Below are positions 1 through 5,722 of a stretch of DNA of 11,758 bases, in pieces. Source of the DNA: Candidatus Omnitrophota bacterium (GTDB taxonomy: Bacteria > Omnitrophota > Gorgyraeia > Velamenicoccales > Velamenicoccaceae); the NCBI GenBank assembly GCA_028717105.1, contig JAQUOM010000045.1, positions 1 through 11,758 on the forward strand. Reading direction: 5' to 3'. The notes under the pieces were generated by a model. That model saw only the letters and a program-made list of their open reading frames with translations. It did no database searches and was not told where the DNA came from. The position numbers and the translations under genes are program-made. Every line of letters starts with the position of its first letter. The stretch's first letter is position 1.

Positions 1-126
1 GACGTTCAGTTCGGTTTGCTTGCTGGCTGGTTTATGCCTGGCAGAGCCTTCGATAAGTCGAATGACGGCGAAAAAGCCAGAGAGACAGCTACAGAAGCCA
101 TCGCTTCCTGCAAAGTCAGCTTCTAA
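1..126 (+). CDS. C-terminus of a probable outer-membrane beta-barrel protein (5' truncated)
   Basis: Reading frame 1 is open from the left edge to a TAA at 124-126, giving the last 41 residues of a protein whose start lies outside the window. The tail ends ...ATEAIASCKVSF. It has a terminal phenylalanine and small or hydrophobic residues alternating at positions -3, -5, -7 and -9. That is the classic outer-membrane beta-signal recognised by the BAM machinery. The stretch FGLLAGWFMPGRAF before it fits a penultimate barrel strand and turn, as in porin or alginate-export-like proteins, but the exact family cannot be fixed from this fragment. A strong terminator follows 25 bases after the stop, which supports this as the true gene end. 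Identification as an outer-membrane protein is inference from the C-terminal pattern. Confidence 0.6.
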   Translation, partial: DVQFGLLAGWFMPGRAFDKSNDGEKARETATEAIASCKVSF

Positions 127-151
127 CCTAGAAGTTGCAGCGTTGTTCTAC

Positions 152-185
152 AAGAACCCCCGGGGAAACCCGGGGGTTCTTTTTT
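152..185 (+). terminator. Strong intrinsic terminator with GAAA tetraloop
   Basis: A perfect 13-bp inverted repeat (AAGAACCCCCGGG at 152-164, CCCGGGGGTTCTT at 169-181) closes on a GAAA tetraloop (165-168). The T run 180-185 follows. It ends the transcript of the truncated outer-membrane gene and isolates the GH57 gene downstream. Confidence 0.96.
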
Positions 186-260
186 GCCTCTTCTTGCCAG
201 AGACTCCTTGATTCAAGCCCGATTTCAATCAGAATGGGTTATGAAAGGAGGGGGTTTGTT

Positions 261-289
261 TTGCAAATTGACCCTGAGCATGGTAATAT
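261..289 (+). promoter_or_regulatory. Candidate sigma70-type promoter for the GH57 gene
   Basis: TTGCAA at 261-266 (4/6 to the -35 consensus) and TAATAT at 284-289 (4/6 to the -10) are separated by 17 bases. A TG sits one base upstream of the -10 (281-282), as in extended -10 promoters. Initiation would fall near 296, giving a leader of roughly 78 bases that contains the ATCTGTG repeats. A competing TTGACC at 268-273 has no partner at the right distance. Prediction by eye only. Confidence 0.5.
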
Positions 290-330
290 ATCTTGCATAT
301 TTAGGTATAGCTGATACAAAAATGTTTTGG

Positions 331-360
331 AATCTGTGTAATCTGTTTATCTAATCTGTG
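331..360. repeat. ATCTGTG-type repeat cluster before the GH57 start
   Basis: Three units of an AATCTG(TG) motif start at 331, 341 (ATCTG only) and 353, so they are about 10-12 bases apart. The last unit ends 13 bases before the GH57 ATG. The same core recurs in both orientations in the spacer at 8579-8769. No open frame of note is carried. In the left spacer (127-373) I see only the terminator, the candidate promoter and these units. Confidence 0.7.
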
Positions 361-373
361 TCATTATTTTTCT

Positions 374-1927
374 ATGGTCTATCTCGCATTCATCCTTCAT
401 ATGCACCAGCCGTATTACAAGAACCTCCGGACGGGGGAGGCGGAGCTTCCCTGGGCGCGGCTTCACGGCACCAAGGATTACCTGGATATGGCGCTTCTTC
501 TGGATGAATTCCCGGATGTCCACCAGACGTTTAACATCGTTCCGTCCCTGTTTGAACAGCTTGAAGACTATGCCGCAGGCGGCCTGACGGATAAATTCCT
601 GCGTTTGACGCAAAAACGCGCTACTGAGCTCACCCCGGACGAGAAGAAGTTTATCCGCGATAACTTTTTTTCCGCCGACCTGAACCATATCGTTGCCGTT
701 CATCCCAGGTATTATGAGTTGTTTTTAAAGAAGCATGACGATTACGATCTGTCCGACCAGGATTATTTGGATCTCCAGGTCTGGTTTAATCTTTCCTGGA
801 TTGATCCTTATTTCCGTTCGGGGCTTGCCGAATTGCGCGCCTTGGTGAAAAAGGGGAGGTATTTTAGCGAAGAAGATAAGGCCGTCGTCGTCGCCAAGCA
901 GTTCGGGATATTAAAGGAGATCCTGCCGGCCTATAAACGCCTGCAGGATGAAGGAAAACTTGAAGTCAGCATCTCGCCGTATTTTCATCCGATCCTTCCG
1001 TTATTGTTTTCGTCTTTCGCCGCCCGGGATGCCAATCCGCATACCCCGTTGCCGAAGCTGATTTTTTCCCAGCCCCAGGATGCGATATGGCACGTGAAGG
1101 AATCGGTCCGGTACTACCGTGAGCATTTCGGAGATGCGGCTGTGGGCATGTGGCCTTCGGAACAGGCTTTGTCCATGGAAATCCTGCCGATGCTGGCCAA
1201 GGCGGGTTTAAGCTGGATCGTGACGGACGAGGCGATGCTATGGAACACGGTCAAAAAGGTTCATCGTGACGGACGCCTTCTCTACCGGCCGTACGCTGTG
1301 CGCTCGAGCAACGGGCCCCTGACGGTCCTTTTTCGCGATAAGTACCTTTCGGATCTTATCGGGTTTGAATATCAGCACTGGCGCTCCAAGGACGCCGTCG
1401 ATAACTTTATGTACCACATTTTGAAGATCCATGAATATTTCGGCGATGAAGATTGTTTGGTGACGGTCGCGCTCGACGGAGAAAATGCCTGGGAATATTA
1501 TCGAAACGACGGCAGGGATTTTTTAAGGGCGCTTTACCAGAGGTTAAGCGAATCGACATATACGCGGGCCGTCACGGTCCGTGAATATCTCCGGAAGCAT
1601 GACGTACGGCATTCATTGCCGGCCATGGCCACCGGATCGTGGATTCACGGCACGTTGAATAAATGGATGGGGCATCCGGCCAAGAATGCCGCGTGGGAGT
1701 GCCTGGCGCAGGCGCGTCAACTGGTCACTCCCGAACAACTCAAGGATGAACGCATTATGAAACAGATCCATATCCTGGAAGGAAGCGACTGGTTTTGGTG
1801 GTATGGAGATAAAAACGCCGCTTTTGACGAACTTTATCGGCTGCATCTAAAAAACTTCTATCACTTCATCGGGAAAGAGCCGCCGCAGGTGCTGGATCAG
1901 TCCTTGGACCCCACGGAGCCTTATTAG
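374..1927 (+). CDS. GH57 family glycoside hydrolase / glucanotransferase
   Basis: A 517-residue GH57 protein that probably cleaves or transfers alpha-1,4 glucan (amylase or 4-alpha-glucanotransferase type) in the cytoplasm; no signal peptide is visible. The family's conserved regions appear in order: HMHQP at residues 9-13, GMWPSE at 258-263 with E263 as the expected nucleophile, TDE at 284-286, and ALDGENAWEYY from 367 with D368 as the likely acid/base. SWIHGTLNKW (422-431) and EGSDWFWWYGD (469-479) match the C-terminal part seen in this clade. The ATG at 374 is the only usable start after an in-frame stop at 308, and it puts HMHQP where the family expects it. No Shine-Dalgarno is visible, only an AT-rich leader. 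The downstream neighbours include a CBM48-bearing ParA, consistent with glycogen or maltodextrin metabolism. The exact reaction cannot be decided from sequence alone. Confidence 0.93.
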   Translation: MVYLAFILHMHQPYYKNLRTGEAELPWARLHGTKDYLDMALLLDEFPDVHQTFNIVPSLFEQLEDYAAGGLTDKFLRLTQKRATELTPDEKKFIRDNFFSADLNHIVAVHPRYYELFLKKHDDYDLSDQDYLDLQVWFNLSWIDPYFRSGLAELRALVKKGRYFSEEDKAVVVAKQFGILKEILPAYKRLQDEGKLEVSISPYFHPILPLLFSSFAARDANPHTPLPKLIFSQPQDAIWHVKESVRYYREHFGDAAVGMWPSEQALSMEILPMLAKAGLSWIVTDEAMLWNTVKKVHRDGRLLYRPYAVRSSNGPLTVLFRDKYLSDLIGFEYQHWRSKDAVDNFMYHILKIHEYFGDEDCLVTVALDGENAWEYYRNDGRDFLRALYQRLSESTYTRAVTVREYLRKHDVRHSLPAMATGSWIHGTLNKWMGHPAKNAAWECLAQARQLVTPEQLKDERIMKQIHILEGSDWFWWYGDKNAAFDELYRLHLKNFYHFIGKEPPQVLDQSLDPTEPY

Positions 1928-1965
1928 CCTGACTTCGTATCTCTTTTAGGTTGCAGGGGGTTAGC

Positions 1966-1993
1966 GTTCGAGCACAAAGTCTGTGCGCCGAAC
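1966..1993 (+). other. Hairpin over the GTG start candidate at 1983
   Basis: GTTCG (1966-1970) pairs with CGAAC (1989-1993), and GCACA (1972-1976) pairs with TGTGC (1982-1986), around a 5-base loop. The small interruption between the two helices is A on one side and GC on the other. There is no T run, so it is not a standard terminator. The 3' arm contains the GTG start candidate, which would be sequestered in RNA. Confidence 0.4.
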
Positions 1994-2016
1994 GAAGATT
2001 CGAGTGAGAGAAGATG

Positions 2017-2044
2017 TTGACAAGTCTTTCTTTGATGTTACAAT
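2017..2044 (+). promoter_or_regulatory. Consensus-like promoter at the 5' end of the jelly-roll gene
   Basis: A perfect -35 hexamer TTGACA (2017-2022) and TACAAT (2039-2044, 5/6) are separated by 16 bases. It is the best sigma70-type match I found. The -10 overlaps the ATG at 2043, so RNA would begin near 2051, inside or after the start region of the gene. It may therefore mainly serve the parA-CBM48 gene and those after it, or the true start of the membrane protein may lie elsewhere. Confidence 0.5.
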
Positions 2045-2624
2045 GAAAAAAGAAATTTCAGATCATATTGCTCAGACATTCTTTGAGAAAAAAAGGTCTC
2101 CCCAGAAACAGGCCAAGAAGCACGCGTCGTACCGTATCCGTGTTCTCCTGTTTTTGCTGAGCGCTTTATTCGTCCTGGCGGCGCTCAAGTTGATCGTGTC
2201 GGTGCGACACGAGACCCTTTATGTCGCGCGGCGCTTGACTTTAGCGACACACGATGGGCCCTACCGCCTGGATTTCAATTTTCTCAATCGCGCGACGTCG
2301 AAGGTCGAGACGATGTCGATAGAGATCCCGGATATCGACCTCCGGGAATATAGAAAGATCCGTTTTTCCCTGCGTCTGACCGGCGACGATAACCAGAAGG
2401 ACGGGATCGTTAAAGTGAGCCTCATAAACAAACGCAAAGAAGCCTCCAGCCTGTATCTCCGGAACGTCGGACATTCCTGGAAACGCATCGAGATCCCCCG
2501 CGAAGATTTCCGCTCGTTACACGATTGGTCCCATTTGAGCCAACTGTCGTTTTCTCTTGAAGAATGGAATGTGCGCCCCAAGAAGGGGGTTCTATTGATA
2601 GATGGAGTCGAATTCGTCAAATAA
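2043..2624 (+). CDS. Single-pass membrane protein with a carbohydrate-binding-like jelly-roll domain
   Basis: With the ATG at 2043 the protein has 193 residues; a GTG at 1983 in the same frame would add 20. The ATG is preferred because the GTG lies inside a hairpin, but neither start has a clear Shine-Dalgarno. Residues 1-32 are charged and lysine-rich. About 34-54 form one membrane helix (LLFLLSALFVLAALKLIV). The remainder is a beta-rich domain. Its last 30 residues (QLSFSLEEWNV, then GVLLIDGVEFVK) resemble the end of galactose-binding-like or CBM11/CIA30-like jelly rolls. The positive-inside rule suggests the jelly roll faces the periplasm. The next gene starts 28 bases later. Sugar binding is a guess from fold resemblance; no named family is certain. 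Confidence 0.7.
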   Translation: MKKEISDHIAQTFFEKKRSPQKQAKKHASYRIRVLLFLLSALFVLAALKLIVSVRHETLYVARRLTLATHDGPYRLDFNFLNRATSKVETMSIEIPDIDLREYRKIRFSLRLTGDDNQKDGIVKVSLINKRKEASSLYLRNVGHSWKRIEIPREDFRSLHDWSHLSQLSFSLEEWNVRPKKGVLLIDGVEFVK

Positions 2625-2643
2625 CGTTTTTTATTCAAGGACC

Positions 2644-2649
2644 GGAGGT
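2644..2649 (+). promoter_or_regulatory. Shine-Dalgarno that fixes the ParA start
   Basis: GGAGGT lies just upstream of the ATG at 2653, with 3-4 bases between. It decides the start against an in-frame ATG at 2602, which is buried in the previous gene and would add 17 residues unlike any ParA N-terminus. Confidence 0.85.
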
Positions 2650-2652
2650 GCT

Positions 2653-3735
2653 ATGGAGATTTTTGCGGTTGCCAATCAAAAAGGCGGATGCGGTAAGACC
2701 ACGACAGCCAGCAATCTGGCGGCGGCGTTGGCGATTAACGGCAAAAAGACGCTTTTGATTGACTTAGACCCTCAGGCTCATGCATCGATGGGATTAGGCG
2801 TCGAGAAGGAGATCGGTATCTACGATTGTTTGTCCAAGATCAGCAAGAACAAATGTTCCCTCAAAGACATCATCGTTCATATTGCGCCTGGTTTTGATTT
2901 AGCGCCTTCCAATATCATGCTCTCGACCATCGACCAGGAGCTGGCCGACGAGATCGGGCGGGAATCGCGGCTTTGCGATGTCCTCAAGGACCTTAAAAAT
3001 GATTACGATTACTGCCTGATCGATTGTCCTCCAAATCTGGGGCTTTTGACGGTCAACGCGATCAGATCGGCCCATCAGATGATCATTCCCGTAGAGGCAT
3101 CGCGGTTTGCCGTCGACGGGGTCAAAAGGCTTGTGGAGATCGTCGATCTTGTGAGGGACCGCCTGGGGCACAGCGTTGCCTACCGTGTCCTCGTCAATAA
3201 TTTCGATTCGCGCCTGCGGCATTCGTTCAATGTCCTCAATCAGATCAAGAAGGTCTTTGGAGAAAAAGTTTTCAATACGATCGTTCATATCAACGTCAAG
3301 ATCAAAGAGTCCCAATCCGAGGCCAAGACCATCTTTGCCTTCGATAAATACAGCCGCGGCGCCAAGGATTATTATAGTTTGTCGCGCGAGATCATCACGG
3401 GCGAAGGGGCCCTGATGGAAAAGATCACGGCCGCCATGAAGAAGATCGTCAAAAAGAAAGCGCGTGAGTTGTCGGCCGTGGAATTCAGTTTTGCCGGGAC
3501 GGCCGATGAAAGCGTTTATGTCGTCGGAGAATTCAATAATTGGGCGATGGATGACGCCTCGCGCCTCGTGAAGGGTAACGGGGTCTGGAAGAGGCGGGTT
3601 GACCTCAAACCCGGCCAGTACAAATACCGGTTTGTCGTTGACGGCAAGTGGACCCAGGATACGCAAAACCCTGTTGCTGAGAAAAACCCGTTCGGTGAAC
3701 TCGATTCGGTCTTGACGGTCGCGGATCAGGCGTGA
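2653..3735 (+). CDS. ParA/MinD-type ATPase fused to a C-terminal glycogen-binding CBM48 domain
   Basis: A 360-residue protein with two recognisable parts. Residues 1 to about 270 are a ParA-family ATPase: deviant Walker A KGGCGKTT at 10-17, including the signature lysine K10; LLIDLDPQ at 34-41 (Walker A' region); CLIDCPPNLG at 121-130 (Walker B). Such ATPases dimerise on ATP and bind DNA non-specifically to position cargo. There is no N-terminal helix-turn-helix. After a lysine-rich linker (263-271), residues about 275-357 match AMPK-beta/CBM48 glycogen-binding modules: GEFNNW at 292-297 and GQYKYRFVVDGKW at 321-333. W297 and W333 correspond to the two glucan-stacking tryptophans of AMPK beta. 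No ParB gene is seen in the window. It lies after the jelly-roll gene and 9 bases before the nitroreductase. Domain calls are firm; a role in glycogen-granule positioning is inference. Confidence 0.93.
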   Translation: MEIFAVANQKGGCGKTTTASNLAAALAINGKKTLLIDLDPQAHASMGLGVEKEIGIYDCLSKISKNKCSLKDIIVHIAPGFDLAPSNIMLSTIDQELADEIGRESRLCDVLKDLKNDYDYCLIDCPPNLGLLTVNAIRSAHQMIIPVEASRFAVDGVKRLVEIVDLVRDRLGHSVAYRVLVNNFDSRLRHSFNVLNQIKKVFGEKVFNTIVHINVKIKESQSEAKTIFAFDKYSRGAKDYYSLSREIITGEGALMEKITAAMKKIVKKKARELSAVEFSFAGTADESVYVVGEFNNWAMDDASRLVKGNGVWKRRVDLKPGQYKYRFVVDGKWTQDTQNPVAEKNPFGELDSVLTVADQA

Positions 3736-3744
3736 CGTTGCGTC

Positions 3745-4242
3745 ATGGCAGATCTTGAGCGTATTTTCAGCAGGCGGCGCAGTGTCCGCAAGTATCGTAA
3801 TGGCCATATTTCCCGAGAGCTGCTTGAGGAAGCTGTCTGGGCTGCGGCGCAGGCCCCGACGGCAAGAAATGTCCAACCATGGGAATTTGTGGTCGTAACC
3901 CAGAAATCTCGCCTTAAAGAACTGGCCCTTCTTGTTTCCCCTAATGGTGCTTTTGTCGAACAGGCTGCGGCCTGCATCATCATTTTTTGCATGGATACAA
4001 AATATTATCTGGAAGACGGCTGCGCGGCGACGACCCAGGCCTTGCTGGCTTTGTCTTTATCCGGTCTGGGCGCCTGTTGGATTGCAGGCGATAAAAAGGA
4101 TTATGCCGAAAAAGTCAAAACCTTTGCGGGGGCCCCTTCGGAGATGAAGCTGGTGAGTCTGGTTTCCGTTGGAGAATCGGACGAAAAGCCGCAGCCGCTC
4201 AAAAGGGAGATATCGACGCTTATCCACTGGGACAGATTTTGA
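3745..4242 (+). CDS. Nitroreductase-family flavoprotein
   Basis: A 165-residue protein of the FMN-dependent nitroreductase superfamily, which uses NAD(P)H to reduce nitro compounds, quinones or other acceptors in the cytoplasm. The FMN-phosphate motif RRSVRKY is at 11-17, PTARNVQPWEF at 38-48, and the dimer-core stretch EDGCAATTQALLALSLSGLGACW at about 90-112. It is at the short end for the family, but both N- and C-terminal motifs are present, so it looks complete. The ATG is 9 bases after the ParA stop. No Shine-Dalgarno is visible, so translation is probably coupled. The physiological substrate cannot be read from the sequence. The OsmC-like gene downstream hints at a redox or detoxification pairing, but this is weak. 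Confidence 0.88.
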   Translation: MADLERIFSRRRSVRKYRNGHISRELLEEAVWAAAQAPTARNVQPWEFVVVTQKSRLKELALLVSPNGAFVEQAAACIIIFCMDTKYYLEDGCAATTQALLALSLSGLGACWIAGDKKDYAEKVKTFAGAPSEMKLVSLVSVGESDEKPQPLKREISTLIHWDRF

Positions 4243-4428
4243 TGCGTCTTTGTTTTTTTGCCGTGTTGCGGCGGATACAGGCGCGGGCATGGTTTTCGTC
4301 ATGATGCCACGGGGGACGGGCGTTGTCGAGAATGTGCGGATCATCCGGCGCGCTCCCCCGGGCAAAAATGGTGTGACGGCCGTATCTGGCGCATAGCAGG
4401 ACCCTGTCAAGATAGCACAATCCTTCAT

Positions 4429-4432
4429 GAGG
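4429..4432 (+). promoter_or_regulatory. Shine-Dalgarno choosing the OsmC start at 4439
   Basis: GAGG at 4429-4432 stands 6 bases before the ATG at 4439, and overlaps an in-frame ATG at 4427 that has no Shine-Dalgarno of its own. The later start also gives the usual OsmC N-terminal strand directly. Confidence 0.65.
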
Positions 4433-4438
4433 TTTTCC

Positions 4439-4840
4439 ATGAATACATTGACAGTCACATATAAAAATGGAATACAGTTTGAAGCCGCCACCGAACGCCA
4501 CAAAGTGCTTGTAGACCTTCCTGTGGATAAAGGGGGGCGGGACGAAGGGATGTCGCCGCCGGAACTTTTTATCGCTTCGCTGGGGACGTGCATCGGCGTT
4601 TATGTCGTGCGCTATTGTCAGAACGCCAAGATCGATGCGCAAGAGTGTTCTATTTCTCTTGATTGGCGGTTAAGCGATGACAAGAGATCCATTGCGGCTG
4701 TCGAAGCAAAGATCCATTTGCCTCATGCCGAACCGGGGCCGCGCGCCCGTGCGGTCCTGGAAGCGGCACGGTCGTGCCTCATCCACAATACCCTCCATGG
4801 CGACCTGAATATTGACGTTTCGCTTGATGCGTCTCCCTGA
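4439..4840 (+). CDS. OsmC/Ohr-family protein
   Basis: A 133-residue member of the OsmC/Ohr superfamily. Characterised members are thiol peroxidases that reduce organic hydroperoxides; many others are uncharacterised. The hallmark core PPELFIASLGTCIGVYVV (40-57) carries the first cysteine C51, and the second, C113, is in RSCLIHNTL (111-119). The pair matches the two redox cysteines of the family. The start at 4439 is chosen by its Shine-Dalgarno. It follows the nitroreductase after a 196-base spacer in which I see no gene, hairpin or convincing promoter. It ends 2 bases before the next ATG, so the next gene is probably translated by coupling. Residues needed for Ohr-type activity beyond the cysteines were not verified, so substrate and activity are open. 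Confidence 0.88.
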   Translation: MNTLTVTYKNGIQFEAATERHKVLVDLPVDKGGRDEGMSPPELFIASLGTCIGVYVVRYCQNAKIDAQECSISLDWRLSDDKRSIAAVEAKIHLPHAEPGPRARAVLEAARSCLIHNTLHGDLNIDVSLDASP

Positions 4841-4842
4841 GT

Positions 4843-5355
4843 ATGGTTCTTAGAAAATTTTTTAAAGCGCTTGGTCGTGTTTTCGGGTTCAAAAAGCGTA
4901 AAAAAAGACGTGCGCCTCGGAAGAAAAGACGGGCGGGCCCGCGCCGGCGCCCTGTTTCTCGTCGGAGACAGAGACATTATCATCGCAGGATGGTCCCTCG
5001 CCGTAAAAAACGCGCCGTAAGACATAAAACGCGCAGACGGCCGGGAAAGCCTGTGCATCGAGCATCGCGTCCGTCAAAAACGGCGAAAAGTCACGCCAAG
5101 ACGCCGTGGATCCCGGCAGGAGAGATCTCGCACTATTTTCCAAAGGTAAAAGCGGCGGTCTTTAAGTGTCGCGTTCCCCTGGCAATCGGCGATGCCGTCT
5201 GGATCAAGGGAAAGAATACCAATTTCAGGCAGACGGTCGGTTCCATGCAGATCGATCGTAAACCGATCGAGCGGGCGTCGAAGGGGCAGGAGATTGGCTT
5301 GGGAGTTCTGCGAGATGTCTGCGAAGGAGATGGCATATATTTGGCAAAAACATGA
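4843..5355 (+). CDS. Extremely basic N-terminal tail fused to an EF-Tu-domain-2-like beta-barrel
   Basis: A 170-residue two-part protein. Residues 1-86 hold 41 Lys/Arg and no Asp or Glu, in runs such as KKRKKRRAPRKKRR; the tail looks disordered, like histone H1-type tails or ribosomal-protein extensions. Residues about 90-168 form a compact domain beginning GEISHYFPKV, followed by LAIGDAVWIKG, NFRQTVGSMQID and KGQEIGLGV. This pattern fits the translation-factor beta-barrel (EF-Tu domain 2) found in small elongation-factor-like proteins and at the end of U32 peptidases. It starts 2 bases after the OsmC stop with no clear Shine-Dalgarno. A zinc-ribbon gene follows. Nucleic-acid, ribosome or polyanion binding is a reasonable inference from charge and fold, but the function is unknown. 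The basic part is in frame with a clean domain after it, so it is unlikely to be a frameshift artefact. Confidence 0.82.
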   Translation: MVLRKFFKALGRVFGFKKRKKRRAPRKKRRAGPRRRPVSRRRQRHYHRRMVPRRKKRAVRHKTRRRPGKPVHRASRPSKTAKSHAKTPWIPAGEISHYFPKVKAAVFKCRVPLAIGDAVWIKGKNTNFRQTVGSMQIDRKPIERASKGQEIGLGVLRDVCEGDGIYLAKT

Positions 5356-5357
5356 CG

Positions 5358-5392
5358 ATTTCGAATAACCAAATCCCAAGATACAATAACCA
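5358..5392. repeat. AATAACCA direct-repeat spacer
   Basis: The 52-base spacer between the basic-tail gene and the zinc-ribbon gene contains AATAACCA at 5364-5371 and again at 5385-5392. The units begin 21 bases apart, about two helical turns, with A/C-rich sequence between. It differs from the flanking coding composition. It resembles A/C-rich spacer repeats I recall from environmental genomes, which I cannot verify here. Confidence 0.4.
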
Positions 5393-5407
5393 CGCTGGAG
5401 CAATCTG

Positions 5408-5722
5408 ATGGAAAAGGTCTATTTACGCGTTGGCCAGGAACTGGACTACGATACCGTTGCCGGGCACTTGCTTGTGGCGGGTGAATTGATGGGGGATTGT
5501 TTTTCCTGTCGTCACGTAGGCATTGAGTACGCGCGTGAAAAATATTGTCCGCAATGCGGTACGGATTTTCGCTATATTACCCTGCGCAAGAATCCGGATG
5601 CGGTCAAGGGTGCGATGATCGCAAGGGTATGCCAGAGACGACCCGACCTGACGTATGTGGAGTACCAGGATGTCAAGGATATCGCAGACAAACGCAAGGC
5701 AAAGGATTTCTTCAAACCATGA
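5408..5722 (+). CDS. Small zinc-ribbon protein
   Basis: A 104-residue protein with one four-cysteine zinc ribbon: C31 and C34 (CFSC), C47 and C50 (CPQCG), with 12 residues between the pairs. The spacing fits a treble-clef or rubredoxin-like zinc ribbon. Outside it there is no named domain; the C-terminal third is charged and helical. A good Shine-Dalgarno, GGAG at 5397-5400, sits 7 bases before the ATG. Its stop codon overlaps the ATG of the DUF3108 gene (ATGA at 5719-5722), so the two are translationally coupled. No signal peptide is visible, so it is cytoplasmic. A nucleic-acid or protein-binding role is possible given the basic translation-factor-like neighbour, but the function is unknown. 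Confidence 0.8.
   Translation: MEKVYLRVGQELDYDTVAGHLLVAGELMGDCFSCRHVGIEYAREKYCPQCGTDFRYITLRKNPDAVKGAMIARVCQRRPDLTYVEYQDVKDIADKRKAKDFFKP

Noticed and set aside
20..211. 63-codon + strand frame at the left edge
   Set aside because: It runs through the terminator hairpin; frame 1 gives a better C-terminal outer-membrane pattern with a stop at the right place.
241..354. 37-codon + strand frame starting ATGAAAGGAGG
   Set aside because: No ribosome site, overlaps the candidate promoter and the ATCTGTG repeats, and the product has no recognisable feature.
187..373. Possible riboswitch in the GH57 leader
   Set aside because: No conserved aptamer core or terminator/antiterminator pairing found by eye; the leader is AT-rich and repeat-bearing.
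2653..3480. Plasmid or chromosome ParA of a standard parABS locus
   Set aside because: No parB gene or parS-like palindrome is visible, the neighbours are metabolic, and the CBM48 fusion points to a different cargo; the ATPase domain alone does not exclude it.
2899..3876. 325-codon open frame on the minus strand opposite parA-CBM48
   Set aside because: It is antisense to a clearly recognisable ParA-CBM48 gene and the start of the nitroreductase, shows no domain, and is explained by codon bias of the + strand gene.
4057..4642. Overlapping minus-strand frames across the nitroreductase/OsmC spacer
   Set aside because: They mostly shadow the two flanking genes; the translations show no motif, and no promoter or ribosome site convinces. 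A + strand frame reaching 4396 was rejected for the same reasons.
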